Source: Proteus cibi
GTDB taxonomy: Bacteria > Pseudomonadota > Gammaproteobacteria > Enterobacterales > Enterobacteriaceae
DNA: 64,000 nt
Assembly: GCF_003144405.1 (NCBI RefSeq)
Contig: NZ_PENW01000019.1
Coordinates: 156,271 to 220,270, forward strand
Reading direction: 5' to 3'
The notes beneath the pieces were generated by a model that was not told the DNA's origin, made no database searches, and saw only the letters and a program-made list of their open reading frames with translations. The position numbers and the translations under genes are program-made. This document shows, in pieces, positions 48,357 to 57,814 of this stretch. The first letter of the stretch is position 1, and each line of letters begins with the position of its first letter.

Positions 48357-49724
48357 TTAATAATAGAAGATCGCAATAATCGCACTATGGAATACGAAAC
48401 CGACCATAAGTGGTATTGCAGTCCTTTTTACAACATCAAACGGCTGTAATTTTGCGCCACTCGATACAGCAATGATCACACCCGCCACAGGAGACATACC
48501 TCGTCCCATATGTGACGCTTGTTGCATTGGTAAAATCATCGCAATTGGGTTTACCCCCATGCTATGGGCAATTTGTGGAATAAGTTCAACGAATGCAAGG
48601 AAAGGGGCATTACCTGAACCCATAATAATCGCGGCAGCTAATGTCACGATAGCGAAGACCAATGCCATTGCAAATGGCGGCAGGCCAACAGATTCCGCCA
48701 TAACGATCAGGCTGTCTATTGCACCACTGACTTTAATACCATGAGCAAAAACACCCGCTGCGACTAATAATCCAACAACATTACTAAATGCAGAACCCAT
48801 ACCTTTTAAGAAATGCTGAAAGCCTGCACATACTGATTTAAAATCACGTAAGCGTAATGTTTCAATCAGCATACAAATCGCCATTGAAATCAATACAATT
48901 GTGACTACATCAAGGTGAATACCTTCAACAAATAGGCTTGATGAACTTACTGCCATAATGATAGGTAACATTGGCAGTAAGGCATAAAAGCCAGGTACAT
49001 TTTTATCACTCTTTGTTTCTTCAGACATTTTGCCTAATTGAGGTACAAATCCGGCTTTTCGGTCACAATGGCGTTGCCAGAAGATATGTGTAATCCCCAC
49101 GGCTAAGACGGTTGCAATCGCCGCAGGCCCTTGGTAATAAAGCACATATTCAACAACACCTAAGTCAACCGCTTTTGCACCTCGAATAGCATCAATTGCC
49201 GTTGGGGTGTAAGCAACGCCTAATGAAGTTGCAATTACACCCGCGGCAGATGCAGGAGATAAGCCAAGTCCTATCATAATTGGGAACATCGTGCCCATTA
49301 ATAGAACCGCCAATCCCGTTGCTGAAGGAATAGCCAGTTGCAAAATACTCGCGAGTAAAAAAGAGAAAAAGAGTAACACATAAGGTGAGCGCATATTTTT
49401 CAATGGGCGAGTTGCAACACGAACAACGGCCTCATTTGCACCAATATGATCCATATAATGTGCAAATCCCATCAGCGCCATAATCATCAGACCTAAGTCT
49501 GCCGCTCGGCTACTAAAGAGATCACGCATTACTTCAAAAGGATCTAACCAGCCAATACCTGTTGTTTTGACATTTTTAGGAAGAATATCTCCCCAACCAA
49601 ACATCATTGTTAGCGCCATTAAGGCTAAACCAGCAACTAACAAAACAGGCTCGGCTTTATATCCTTTCAAGATCATTCTAGCGACAATAACAACGACAAT
49701 TAAGACCGCAAGAATTTGGATCAT
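48357..49724 (-). CDS. DcuC-family C4-dicarboxylate (or related) transporter
   Basis: Inner-membrane transporter of 455 residues with about 12 hydrophobic helices. The N-terminal ILAVLIVVVIVARMILKGYK, SSRAADLGLMIMALMGFAHY, MDHIGANEAVVRVATRPLKN and SATGLAVLLMGTMFPIMIGL segments align with E. coli DcuC. Paralogues of this family transport other acids, so the substrate is uncertain. Its ATG overlaps the pepT stop by four bases (ATGA), so it is translationally coupled to a tripeptidase. Uptake or export of a peptide-derived dicarboxylate such as aspartate/fumarate is an inference. Confidence 0.85.
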   Translation of the reverse strand: MIQILAVLIVVVIVARMILKGYKAEPVLLVAGLALMALTMMFGWGDILPKNVKTTGIGWLDPFEVMRDLFSSRAADLGLMIMALMGFAHYMDHIGANEAVVRVATRPLKNMRSPYVLLFFSFLLASILQLAIPSATGLAVLLMGTMFPIMIGLGLSPASAAGVIATSLGVAYTPTAIDAIRGAKAVDLGVVEYVLYYQGPAAIATVLAVGITHIFWQRHCDRKAGFVPQLGKMSEETKSDKNVPGFYALLPMLPIIMAVSSSSLFVEGIHLDVVTIVLISMAICMLIETLRLRDFKSVCAGFQHFLKGMGSAFSNVVGLLVAAGVFAHGIKVSGAIDSLIVMAESVGLPPFAMALVFAIVTLAAAIIMGSGNAPFLAFVELIPQIAHSMGVNPIAMILPMQQASHMGRGMSPVAGVIIAVSSGAKLQPFDVVKRTAIPLMVGFVFHSAIIAIFYY

Positions 49725-50974
49725 GCTTTAGCTCCAGGTGCAAAACGTTCAGCCGTGATCTTAACGACAGATTTTAAGACATCACTGGCAGCGTAAAGCG
49801 ATTTCACTGGCAGATATTCATAAATAGAGTGGAAGTTATGAGCACCTGTAAAAATATTAGGGCAAGGTAGACCATTTTGAGAGAGTGCTGCACCATCATA
49901 ACCACCACGCATTGGGATTGGGCGAGGTGTAATGCCATTTGCTTCATAAGCCGCCACTGCAATATCGATAGGATAACGATTATCACCTTGTAGGCTATTA
50001 AACACGTTGGCATAACGGTCAGCTTGTTTGCAAACGACAGAGCCTTCACCCCATAAACCTTCACAATATTCTGAAAGTTGTTTTAAAAACGCCATGCGTT
50101 GTGCATAACCTTTTTCGGTGAAATCACGCACATCCATTTTTAATACAGTACGCGCACTATTCCCTGCTAATTGTTTGACCCAATAATAACCCTCACGTCC
50201 TTCGGTATATTCAGGTGCTTCACCGCCTGGTAACATTGCAACAAACTTGTGCGCCATTAACAGTGAATTTTTTAATTTGCCTTTGGCAGACATTGGGTGC
50301 GCTGATGCACCTGTAAAGATAATCTCAACATCACCCGCATTCCAGTTTTCATACACTAACTCACCAATACCGCAGCAATCTAAGGTGTAGGCAAAATCAG
50401 CCCCAAATTCTTTAGTATCAAAGGCTTTTGCACCACGTAAACCTTGTTCTTCATCGGGGACAAAACCAATTTTAACTGTACCGTGTTTCACTTCAGGATG
50501 CTGTTTAAAGTACTGCAACATATCCATAATAGAGGCGATAGCGGCTTTATCGTCAGCACCTAATAGGCTTGTGCCGTCGGTCACGATAATATCGTCACCA
50601 ATATAGTTTTCTAATTCAGGGAATTCGCTTTGACGTAAATAAATATCAAGTTCTTTATTTAAGCAAAGGTCACCACCTTTATAAGGTAGAATTTGCGCTT
50701 TCGTATCATTAGTTTGTTCTGCACTGGTATCTAAGTGACCAAAAAAAGCGACGGTTGGAACGTCATAGTCAAGGTTAGAAGGCAGTGTTGCGGTAACAAT
50801 TGCTGTATCGCGAATTTTGATATCTTCAACACCTAACGCTTTTAATTCTTCAACTAATTGTAGTGCAAGCACTCGCTGACCTTCTGATGAAGGCATAATG
50901 CCAGCCGCACCGTTTTCCCTATTAGTGGTGGTGTTAACTTTTGTATAAGAAATAAATCGTTCAACGAGATTCAT
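49721..50974 (-). CDS. pepT: Peptidase T (tripeptidase)
   Basis: Cytosolic M20-family zinc aminopeptidase cleaving tripeptides, 417 residues. Metal and catalytic motifs are FFGHLDTS (about 75-82), SLLGADDKAAIASIMDML (metal Asp), PDEEQGLRGAKAF (catalytic Glu), and the C-terminal FTGAHNFHSIYEYLP (metal His). It starts MNLVERFISYTKVNTTTNRE. pepT is anaerobically induced by FNR in Salmonella; a CRP/FNR-like site lies upstream at 51219. It is coupled to the dcuC-like gene by an ATGA overlap. Confidence 0.95.
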   Translation of the reverse strand: MNLVERFISYTKVNTTTNRENGAAGIMPSSEGQRVLALQLVEELKALGVEDIKIRDTAIVTATLPSNLDYDVPTVAFFGHLDTSAEQTNDTKAQILPYKGGDLCLNKELDIYLRQSEFPELENYIGDDIIVTDGTSLLGADDKAAIASIMDMLQYFKQHPEVKHGTVKIGFVPDEEQGLRGAKAFDTKEFGADFAYTLDCCGIGELVYENWNAGDVEIIFTGASAHPMSAKGKLKNSLLMAHKFVAMLPGGEAPEYTEGREGYYWVKQLAGNSARTVLKMDVRDFTEKGYAQRMAFLKQLSEYCEGLWGEGSVVCKQADRYANVFNSLQGDNRYPIDIAVAAYEANGITPRPIPMRGGYDGAALSQNGLPCPNIFTGAHNFHSIYEYLPVKSLYAASDVLKSVVKITAERFAPGAKA

Positions 50975-51435
50975 AACAAGACTCCATTGTGTTTTTAATT
51001 GTATTTTCTTTTATTTAATCTAAGTCGTCTTCTTGATAAGAAAAAGCCAACACTTACTTTTATCATAAAAAAAACAGTAGTGAATTATGAAAAAATAATT
51101 TTTTTTACAAGAAAAGTTTAATGTTAATCAATATTTTATTTTTGGTTTTTTATTTATTAAAAAAAAACGTGTTTTGTGTATGTGAAGTTATTTGATTTAA
51201 CTTATGGTCCCGTTTTTCTGTGATCTTAATCATAAAAAAATAGACTCGGTATTAAATATGTTAAAAATATAAAATTAATCATTATTTATTTTAATGTATT
51301 GTTTTATTTAATAATTATATTTAATTAACTTTTTTATGAAGATTTTTCGCTAATAATGATTAAAAAAACATAACTTATTGATAGACAGCGATTATGATAT
51401 ACAGTTTAATTCGCCTAACACGATTAGGGGGATAT
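50975..51435. other. Divergent region between pepT and the orphan gene pair
   Basis: 461 bases, extremely AT-rich with long A/T runs. It holds a CRP/FNR-like site (51219-51234) and, near the right end, the motif TTAAAAAAA followed by GATAGAC (51380-51386), which recurs before the second orphan pair. No gene is seen. Confidence 0.5.
51219..51234. promoter_or_regulatory. CRP/FNR-like site upstream of pepT
   Basis: TGTGA-TCTTAA-TCATA matches nine of ten core positions of the CRP consensus. The overlapping GTGAT-CTTA-ATCAT resembles FNR TTGAT-N4-ATCAA (eight of ten). It lies about 245 bases from the pepT start and about 200 from the orphan gene, so the target is unclear. Confidence 0.45.
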
Positions 51436-52053
51436 ATGTATATAAATAATATAGTTAGAGACACATTTTTAGCGATAAGAAACATTGAAAACAAAGGCAG
51501 TAAAATTAAAAATGTTATAAATGGGATGATATTAAGTTGTTATAATACAATTGTTAGCTTTATAAAACCCAATTCTAATATAGAAAATAATTTTTTAGGA
51601 CTAAAAAACAGTATTTCTAATATTAAAAATGAAAATAATAAGAACGAAAGCAATGCTATAAAATTAGATAATAAAGAAATAAAAAACAAAAAAGAGATTA
51701 ATGAAGTTTTTGATGGATATTTATCTAGAGCACAAAGAAAAGTAAAAAGTGATGAAATAAAAGAAATGGTAATTAATGATATTATTTCCTCTTTGGAGGA
51801 AATACCTACATTAGAGAAAGAAAAAATTACAGAATTTAAGAATGAGCTATATTTTAATTCTAAATGGATTTTATTTTCTGATGATAAAACATCTTTAACG
51901 AAAGTTAAAGACGATTTTATGGGTTCAATAGTTGATACTCTATTAAATTCAGATGATAAGATAAAATCTAATATTGGAAATATTGATAGTTATAAATATT
52001 TTTTACAAGATAGTATTAATAATACTGTCGATATTATTCTTTACAAAAATTAG
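51436..52053 (+). CDS. Orphan AT-rich gene A1, unknown function
   Basis: Unrecognised 205-residue protein rich in Lys, Asn, Ile, Ser and Asp. There is no signal peptide or membrane helix. The N-terminal 50 residues (MYINNIVRDTFLAIRNIENK onward) include a moderately hydrophobic stretch NGMILSCYNTIVSFIKP. The rest looks helical and charged, with a segment EVFDGYLSRAQRKVKSDEIK, and ends NTVDIILYKN. I chose the ATG at 51436, which has AGGGGGA immediately upstream; the frame extends to 51394. Base composition is far more AT-rich than neighbouring pepT, consistent with horizontal acquisition. It likely forms a pair with the next gene. A secreted effector is one possibility, but nothing proves it. 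Confidence 0.7.
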   Translation: MYINNIVRDTFLAIRNIENKGSKIKNVINGMILSCYNTIVSFIKPNSNIENNFLGLKNSISNIKNENNKNESNAIKLDNKEIKNKKEINEVFDGYLSRAQRKVKSDEIKEMVINDIISSLEEIPTLEKEKITEFKNELYFNSKWILFSDDKTSLTKVKDDFMGSIVDTLLNSDDKIKSNIGNIDSYKYFLQDSINNTVDIILYKN

Positions 52054-52163
52054 TTTTATATATTTTTTGTAAAAAATTATTTATATAGATGGTGGATAAA
52101 TGGTAGATGGAGAAAAATCAAAATATATAATATCATCTATGTTGAACTAATAGGATGATAATA

Positions 52164-52949
52164 ATGTATCTTGAAAATATAAACATAATACCACAAGGAA
52201 TGTCTTCAATTTTATCAAATCATCTATCAGATAGTGCTCTCTGTATTAATCGAGACTCGGTATTATCAGTAGAAAATTCATCAGGTAAGTTTGTCGATAC
52301 TAAAGACTTAAATAGTAAATTAATTGATGTGAAAGAAGAACCTATTTATATGGCTATGAGTAGAACGATGGGGAGTATCTCCAATTCTCACGAGATTTAT
52401 TATGATGAACTATCTCATGGTTATTTTTTTAATAAAAGTTTATTTATTGAAAATAGAAAAATTAATTTTTTTGTCGATCTAGATGAGAAAGAAATAGAAA
52501 AAATATTTAGTGATTTAAAAAATAAAGGATATGATGTTAATCAGCTATTAACTAAAAAATCCTTAGAAAGCACTATTGATAAATCTATTGAAGAAAATAT
52601 TTATGAAACTATAGATAATAATTGTCTTTTAAAAGAAAAACTAGAATTGATTGATGAGTTATCTAACGTTATCTCCACTAATAATCAACTGAAAGGAAAT
52701 TTCAAAGATAACCTTATTAAGGTTATAAATGATATCCCATTAAGTGAATTGTTTTCCTCATGTGAAAAATATGAGGAGCAATATGAGATACAAGACTCAT
52801 TTTTAATTAGTCGATTTATTTATCGATTTATAGATGATTTTAATAAATCTAATAATAATAAAATCAAGGTAAATGAAGATTTAAAAAGGCGCTTAAATTC
52901 TATTGTTCTTCTAAAAAGTTTAATATTAAAAGACAATAATATTATTTAA
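52164..52949 (+). CDS. Orphan AT-rich gene A2, unknown function
   Basis: Unrecognised 261-residue protein. It lacks a signal peptide and membrane segments. The N-terminal 100 residues appear globular with beta-prone stretches (EPIYMAMSRTMGSISNSHEI, YDELSHGYFFNKSLFI), the remainder helical and acidic (EKEIEKIFSDLKNKGYDVNQ, LIDELSNVISTNNQLKGN). Two cysteines occur (residues about 28 and 159) plus one in SSCEKYEEQYEI. The ATG at 52164 follows AGGA with good spacing; the ATG at 52155 is too close to it. It is 110 bases downstream of A1 and AT-rich like it. It is followed by a terminator shared with the convergent MATE gene. Confidence 0.7.
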   Translation: MYLENINIIPQGMSSILSNHLSDSALCINRDSVLSVENSSGKFVDTKDLNSKLIDVKEEPIYMAMSRTMGSISNSHEIYYDELSHGYFFNKSLFIENRKINFFVDLDEKEIEKIFSDLKNKGYDVNQLLTKKSLESTIDKSIEENIYETIDNNCLLKEKLELIDELSNVISTNNQLKGNFKDNLIKVINDIPLSELFSSCEKYEEQYEIQDSFLISRFIYRFIDDFNKSNNNKIKVNEDLKRRLNSIVLLKSLILKDNNII

Positions 52950-52958
52950 GTCTTTGAC

Positions 52959-52985
52959 TTCCCCCGATGAAAATATCGGGGGGAA
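52959..52985. terminator. Terminator between orphan gene A2 and the MATE gene
   Basis: GC-rich stem TTCCCCCGAT / ATCGGGGGGAA with a loop of about six bases, between converging genes. A strong hairpin, T tract modest. Confidence 0.75.
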
Positions 52986-53001
52986 ATCGAAAGGGGGGAT
53001 G

Positions 53002-54342
53002 TTATATATCCAAACGTTTAGTTTGCCATTTACGAGAGCGCCAACGCCATGCGTTAGTTAAACCACGTAGCCATTCATCACAAAGGAAGCCAATCCAGAT
53101 CCCGACTAAGCCCATTTCCATTTTTATACCAAGGAAATAACCCACTGGAATAGCAACACCCCACATAAAGCAAATCGCGGTAATTAATGGGAATTTCGCA
53201 TCTCCTGCTGCACGTAAGGCGTTAACCATCACAATATTAAAAGTACGCCCTGGTTCTAAAAAGACCGACAAAATAAATAGAGGAATTAATTGGTCAATAA
53301 TGCGTTGATCTTCTGTAATGGAATACAAAATAGGATCACGCATAAACCAATAAACAATAACCACCCCGATGGTAAATATCACTCCCGTTTTTAAGCTTTT
53401 CCAGCCTCTAGCGAAAGCGTCATCAAAGCGTTTGGCTCCAACTAAGTGACCCACTAATATTTCATTACCAATACTAATTGCGATACCAAAAAGCATTAAA
53501 AATAATGACAGTTGGAAATAGAGGGTCTGTGCAGCAAGAGGGACTTCACCCATTAATCCAATAAAGGCAGATGCAGTCATATAATGTAAAATCCAAACCA
53601 AGTTTTCACCCGCAGCAGGTAAACCGATATGTAGGATTTTCCCTAACATATTTTTAGACCATACGACGAGTTGTTTGGCTTCGAATTTAATACGTAAACC
53701 GTAGAACAGTAATCCACACAGTAAAATAACTGCAATAATACGACCAACAACAGTGGACCAAGCAACGCCGACTAATCCGTATTGTGGTAAACCAAAAAAG
53801 CCATAAAGCACAATCATATTGCCAATAACAGTAACAATATTGGCGATCAATGTGACATACATCGCTGCTTTAGACTTGCCATACACTCTCAGACAAGCGG
53901 CAAGAATAATCGAAATTGCCTCAGGAATAAGGCAAATACCAATAATATGTAGGTAGTTATAGCCATCTTGCACTAAATGCTCTGGCGTATTCATAATATG
54001 TAGAATATTGTAGCCAAAGAAAAGAATGATCAAGGCACTACTCATACCTAACAATGAGTTAAACGCGATAGAAATATGAATTGCTTGGCTGGCTTTTTCT
54101 TTTTTACCGGCGCCTAAGTATTGGGCAATAACAACACTACATCCCACACTAATAAAGCTAAAAATGGTGATGAAAAGATCAAAGACTTGGTTACCGACGC
54201 CCATAGCGGCTAAGTAAGCAGTGGAAACGTGGCTTACCATGTAAGTATTAATCAATAGTGTGGCTAGATGTAGGAAAATATCTATAAATATTGGCCAACT
54301 AAGGGAAAAAAGCGAGCGATCCGCTACATCAGATTGATGCAT
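53002..54342 (-). CDS. MATE-family multidrug/metabolite exporter
   Basis: Inner-membrane cation-coupled exporter of 446 residues with about 12 helices. It begins MHQSDVADRSLFSLSWPIFI and shows the MATE repeat pattern, including AYLAAMGVGNQVFDLFITIF and, in the second half, GLPAAGENLVWILHYMTASA and NALRAAGDAKFPLI. The start at 54342 is supported by AAGAAGG six bases upstream; the open frame to 54459 has no ribosome site. It resembles YeeO/NorM-type proteins but the subgroup is not certain. It is divergent from ddh. Confidence 0.88.
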   Translation of the reverse strand: MHQSDVADRSLFSLSWPIFIDIFLHLATLLINTYMVSHVSTAYLAAMGVGNQVFDLFITIFSFISVGCSVVIAQYLGAGKKEKASQAIHISIAFNSLLGMSSALIILFFGYNILHIMNTPEHLVQDGYNYLHIIGICLIPEAISIILAACLRVYGKSKAAMYVTLIANIVTVIGNMIVLYGFFGLPQYGLVGVAWSTVVGRIIAVILLCGLLFYGLRIKFEAKQLVVWSKNMLGKILHIGLPAAGENLVWILHYMTASAFIGLMGEVPLAAQTLYFQLSLFLMLFGIAISIGNEILVGHLVGAKRFDDAFARGWKSLKTGVIFTIGVVIVYWFMRDPILYSITEDQRIIDQLIPLFILSVFLEPGRTFNIVMVNALRAAGDAKFPLITAICFMWGVAIPVGYFLGIKMEMGLVGIWIGFLCDEWLRGLTNAWRWRSRKWQTKRLDI

Positions 54343-54542
54343 TGAAAACCTTCTTAAAAACAGAGTGAAATCGATATTATTAATATAACGCGTAGGAAGA
54401 TAATGAATTCTACAAGGTTTATTTATAAGGTAATAGCGCAAATAATGTTTATCTGGCAAAAAAGATGTTTATATGGTTTATTCATTGATAACTAATCACT
54501 ATTATCATTAAGAGATGATTAACATTAAAGTCAGGGGAATCA

Positions 54543-55442
54543 ATGAATACTAAAATAAAAGTGGCGATTGTCGGTTATGGCAATATTGGTCGATTTGCAT
54601 TAGAAGCGGTTCAAGCTGCTCAAGATTTTGAATTAATGGGTGTTGTTCGTCGTGATATCAATAATATTCCAGAAGAACTGCAAAATATTACCGTGACTAA
54701 CGATATTAAAACATTAGGTAATGTTGATGTTGCTCTCTTATGTTCACCGACTCGTGCCATTAAAGAATTAGCTAAATCTATTTTAAGCTTAGGCATTAAT
54801 ACAGTAGATAGTTTTGATGTTCACAGTGAAATTGTGTCATTAAAAACAGAATTAGATGACGTTGCAAAAAAACATGACCGTGTAGCGGTTATTTCTGCGG
54901 GTTGGGACCCGGGTTCAGATTCTATTATTCGTACGTTAATGTTAGCCATGGCACCAAAAGGGATCACGTATACGAACTTTGGTCCTGGTATGAGTATGGG
55001 GCATAGCGTAGCGGCTAAAGCCATTGAGGGTGTAAAAGATGCGCTTTCAATGACTATTCCATTAGGAACTGGAGTCCATCGTCGTATGGTTTACGTGGAA
55101 TTAGAAGCTGGAGCAGATTTTAATCAAGTAGAGCAATCTATTAAAGCAGATAGTTATTTCTCTTCTGATGAAACGCATATTAAGCAAGTCGATTGTGTTG
55201 ATAGCTTAAAAGATGTGGGACATGGTGTACAAATGACGCATAAAGGGGTTTCGGGTAAGACACATAACCAATTATTTGAATATTCGATGCGTATAAATAA
55301 CCCTGCTTTAACCTCTCAATTTATGGTTTCAGCCGCAAGAGCAAGTATGAAACAACGTGCAGGTGCTTATACGGTGATTGAAATTCCACCCGTTGATTTC
55401 TTAGCGGGTGATTTAAATACATTAATCGCAAAACTCGTCTAA
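54543..55442 (+). CDS. ddh: meso-Diaminopimelate D-dehydrogenase
   Basis: NADP-dependent enzyme that forms or deaminates meso-diaminopimelate in one step from tetrahydrodipicolinate, a shortcut in lysine and peptidoglycan-precursor synthesis. It has 299 residues. The N-terminal Rossmann motif is VGYGNIGRFALEAV (about 10-23), then DVALLCSPTRAIKE, the substrate region SAGWDPGSDSIIRTL, and NFGPGMSMGHSVAAKAIEGV. Among Enterobacterales the enzyme is known mainly from Proteus. It stands alone between divergent MATE and convergent genes, with a GGGGA ribosome site upstream. Confidence 0.92.
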   Translation: MNTKIKVAIVGYGNIGRFALEAVQAAQDFELMGVVRRDINNIPEELQNITVTNDIKTLGNVDVALLCSPTRAIKELAKSILSLGINTVDSFDVHSEIVSLKTELDDVAKKHDRVAVISAGWDPGSDSIIRTLMLAMAPKGITYTNFGPGMSMGHSVAAKAIEGVKDALSMTIPLGTGVHRRMVYVELEAGADFNQVEQSIKADSYFSSDETHIKQVDCVDSLKDVGHGVQMTHKGVSGKTHNQLFEYSMRINNPALTSQFMVSAARASMKQRAGAYTVIEIPPVDFLAGDLNTLIAKLV

Positions 55443-55466
55443 TTCGATTAAGCGAGTCTGCATAAA

Positions 55467-55493
55467 ATATTGCCCACATAAAGTGGGCAATAT
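55467..55493. terminator. Bidirectional terminator between ddh and the PEP-hydrolase-like gene
   Basis: Perfect 11-base stem ATATTGCCCAC / GTGGGCAATAT with a five-base loop between converging genes. Confidence 0.8.
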
Positions 55494-55527
55494 AGATTAA
55501 CGCTTAGGCAAACTTGATGATTTTGAA

Positions 55528-56355
55528 TTAGCGTTTAATACTTTTAAATTCTTTGGTCGTTGCAGTTAATGCCACTTCTGTGGGTAAACGTTCCATCGAA
55601 CTTGCACCATAAAAGCCGTGACAATCTGGGCAGTTATCAAGGATATATTGTGCATCTTCTGGCGTTGCAATCGGACCACCATGACAGAGCACAATGACAT
55701 CAGAACGTACCGCTTTTGCTGCTTTTGCCCAGTCATTAATTAAAGGCACACAGTCCGCTAAAGTTAATGCTGTTTCCGCACCAATATTACCGCCTGTTGT
55801 TAATCCCATATGAGGCACAATAATATCTGCGCCAGCTTCAGTCATTGCAATCGCATCTTCACGGCTAAAGACATAAGGTGTGGTGAGTAGATCTTTCTCA
55901 TGAGCTTTGCGGATCATCTCCACTTCAAGATCATAGCCCATACCGGTTTCTTCTAAATTAGCCCGGAAATTACCATCAATCAGACCTACGGTTGGGAAAT
56001 TCTGTACGCCAGCAAAACCTGTTGCTTTAACTTCATCTAAGAATTTATCAAAGTTACAGAAAGGATCTGTACCATTAACGCCCGCAAGTACAGGAGTCTG
56101 TTTAACAACAGGTAATACTTCTTTTGCCATATCCATCACGATTTCATTAGCATTACCATACGCTAATAAACCCGCTAAAGAACCACGGCCTGCCATACGA
56201 TAACGACCAGAGTTATAAATAACGATAAGGTCAATACCCCCAGCTTCTTCACATTTAGCTGAAAGGCCTGTACCTGCACCACCGCCAATAATTGGCTCAT
56301 GGCGTGCAATCATCTCATTGAATTTTTTTAGTAACGTTTCACGTGAATGAGTCAT
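55528..56355 (-). CDS. Phosphoenolpyruvate hydrolase-like TIM-barrel protein
   Basis: 275-residue protein of the PEP-hydrolase/TIM-barrel family, seen next to UPF0261 proteins in bacteria and fused to them in some eukaryotes. Diagnostic parts are [20 protein letters not shown] (about 12-31), [20 protein letters not shown] (about 188-207), and [18 protein letters not shown]. The start ATG at 56355 has GGAG eight bases upstream; the longer frame to 56400 overlaps the preceding gene. It lies 16 bases after the UPF0261 gene in an operon. The real substrate is unknown. Confidence 0.85.
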   Translation of the reverse strand: MTHSRETLLKKFNEMIARHEPIIGGGAGTGLSAKCEEAGGIDLIVIYNSGRYRMAGRGSLAGLLAYGNANEIVMDMAKEVLPVVKQTPVLAGVNGTDPFCNFDKFLDEVKATGFAGVQNFPTVGLIDGNFRANLEETGMGYDLEVEMIRKAHEKDLLTTPYVFSREDAIAMTEAGADIIVPHMGLTTGGNIGAETALTLADCVPLINDWAKAAKAVRSDVIVLCHGGPIATPEDAQYILDNCPDCHGFYGASSMERLPTEVALTATTKEFKSIKR

Positions 56356-56371
56356 TCTTCTTTCTCCGTGG

Positions 56372-57583
56372 TTAACAAATAAGTTCCTGGTGTAAATCAT
56401 AAATTTGCTGAGTAAACTCGGCAGAGTTTATGTGATAAGGACTGATGACTAACTGACGAGTCTCTGTCTCTTTAAATGTTGTTATAAATGCATCAAAAAA
56501 AGCTTGGTTCGCTTGAGGAGCCCAGAAAGGACCGCCTTCAATATCCAGAGCTGAAAAACCGCCCTGTGGTAATACAAACCGCACTGGACCTTCACACTGA
56601 TTGAGTTTCTCAGCGATCCAGATACCTAATTGGCGGTTTTCCTCTGGTGTTGTGCGCATTAAGGTGACTTGCGCATTGTGATGATAAAATTGACGCCCTC
56701 TATATTTCTCAGGAACACTCGATGGGCGACCAAAGTTCACCATATCTAATGCACCACAAGAACCTATATAAGGAATTTTGGTACGGGCGATTGCACCAAA
56801 ACGGTCTTCATCACAAGCAAGTACACCGTCAAACAAGTAATCACACACTTCTGTTGTTGTAAGATCGAGCACGCTATGAAGTAAGTGACTGTCTGCCAGT
56901 TTTTCCATGGCTTTACCGCCACTTCCTGTTGCATGAAAAACAAGGCAGTCATAATTATTTTCAAGTTTTTGAGTAAGTTGCTGTACACAAGGTGTAGTGA
57001 CACCAAACATCGTTAATGCGACAGCGGGTTTATCAACAACTTGTTCTTCTTGGTAAAAATAAACAGCACCAGCTATTTGGTTCGCCGCATTTCTTAGAAC
57101 TTTACGAGAAATGCGATTTAAGCCGGATACATCTGTAACGGAGTACATCATTGAGATATCACTTGCACCGATATAGCCTGAAATATCACCAGACGCCATC
57201 GTAGATACCATCAATTTAGGTACACCAATTGGCAACGATTGCATTGCTGGTGTAATCAGTGCCGTTCCCCCAGAACCGCCTAGCCCAAGAATGGCTAAGA
57301 CATCATCTTGGTGAGTTAAATAGTGTTCAAACGCGATTGACATCGCTTCTATTGCTTTCCCTCTATCGCCACAAAACACAGCTTCTTTACCATTTGGGTG
57401 AAAGCGTGCAACTTCTGTTGCGGTAACATCTGCATCTCTTGCTAATGCCGTGGGTTTGGTTGTCAAGTCAACGGTTTTAACAGGAAGGCCTGCTTTTTTA
57501 ATTAAATCACTGACATAAAAAATCTCAGCACTTTTAGTATCAAGCGTTGTGGCAATATAAATAGAACCAGAATACTGTTTCAT
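56372..57583 (-). CDS. UPF0261 (Tm-1-like ATP-binding) protein
   Basis: 403-residue Tm-1-like protein of unknown metabolic role, named after the plant Tm-1 resistance protein, which shares an ATP-binding fold. Conserved blocks are [20 protein letters not shown] near the start, [15 protein letters not shown] (about 103-117), [18 protein letters not shown] and [18 protein letters not shown]. The start ATG at 57583 has GGGAAGG upstream; the frame runs to 57631 into the operator. It is co-transcribed with the PEP-hydrolase-like gene, and divergent TetR and two operator palindromes lie upstream. Confidence 0.87.
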   Translation of the reverse strand: MKQYSGSIYIATTLDTKSAEIFYVSDLIKKAGLPVKTVDLTTKPTALARDADVTATEVARFHPNGKEAVFCGDRGKAIEAMSIAFEHYLTHQDDVLAILGLGGSGGTALITPAMQSLPIGVPKLMVSTMASGDISGYIGASDISMMYSVTDVSGLNRISRKVLRNAANQIAGAVYFYQEEQVVDKPAVALTMFGVTTPCVQQLTQKLENNYDCLVFHATGSGGKAMEKLADSHLLHSVLDLTTTEVCDYLFDGVLACDEDRFGAIARTKIPYIGSCGALDMVNFGRPSSVPEKYRGRQFYHHNAQVTLMRTTPEENRQLGIWIAEKLNQCEGPVRFVLPQGGFSALDIEGGPFWAPQANQAFFDAFITTFKETETRQLVISPYHINSAEFTQQIYDLHQELIC

Positions 57584-57632
57584 AAGCCTTCCCTTACCTT
57601 TTATGATTATTGACGAATAGATTATAACCATA

Positions 57633-57684
57633 ATGAGACTCGAGTTTCATTTATCATAGCATCGTTTTGAGACTCTTGTCTCAT
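57633..57684. promoter_or_regulatory. Tandem operators between UPF0261 and TetR genes
   Basis: Two 16-base near-palindromes share the pattern TGAGAC-N4-GTYTCA: TGAGACTCGAGTTTCA (57634-57649) and TGAGACTCTTGTCTCA (57668-57683). Their centres are 34 bases apart, about three helical turns. They are the likely binding sites of the divergent TetR-family regulator. Confidence 0.8.
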
Positions 57685-57814
57685 TATTTTTATTTTTATA
57701 TTCTAAAGGTCGATAAGGTGTCATTAATCACCTAAAGTAAACGTTAAGTGTTGTGAGTATTTGACTTAAAATAAATTAGATACTTTAACGTGTTGAAATA
57801 ACGAAGGATTTTCT

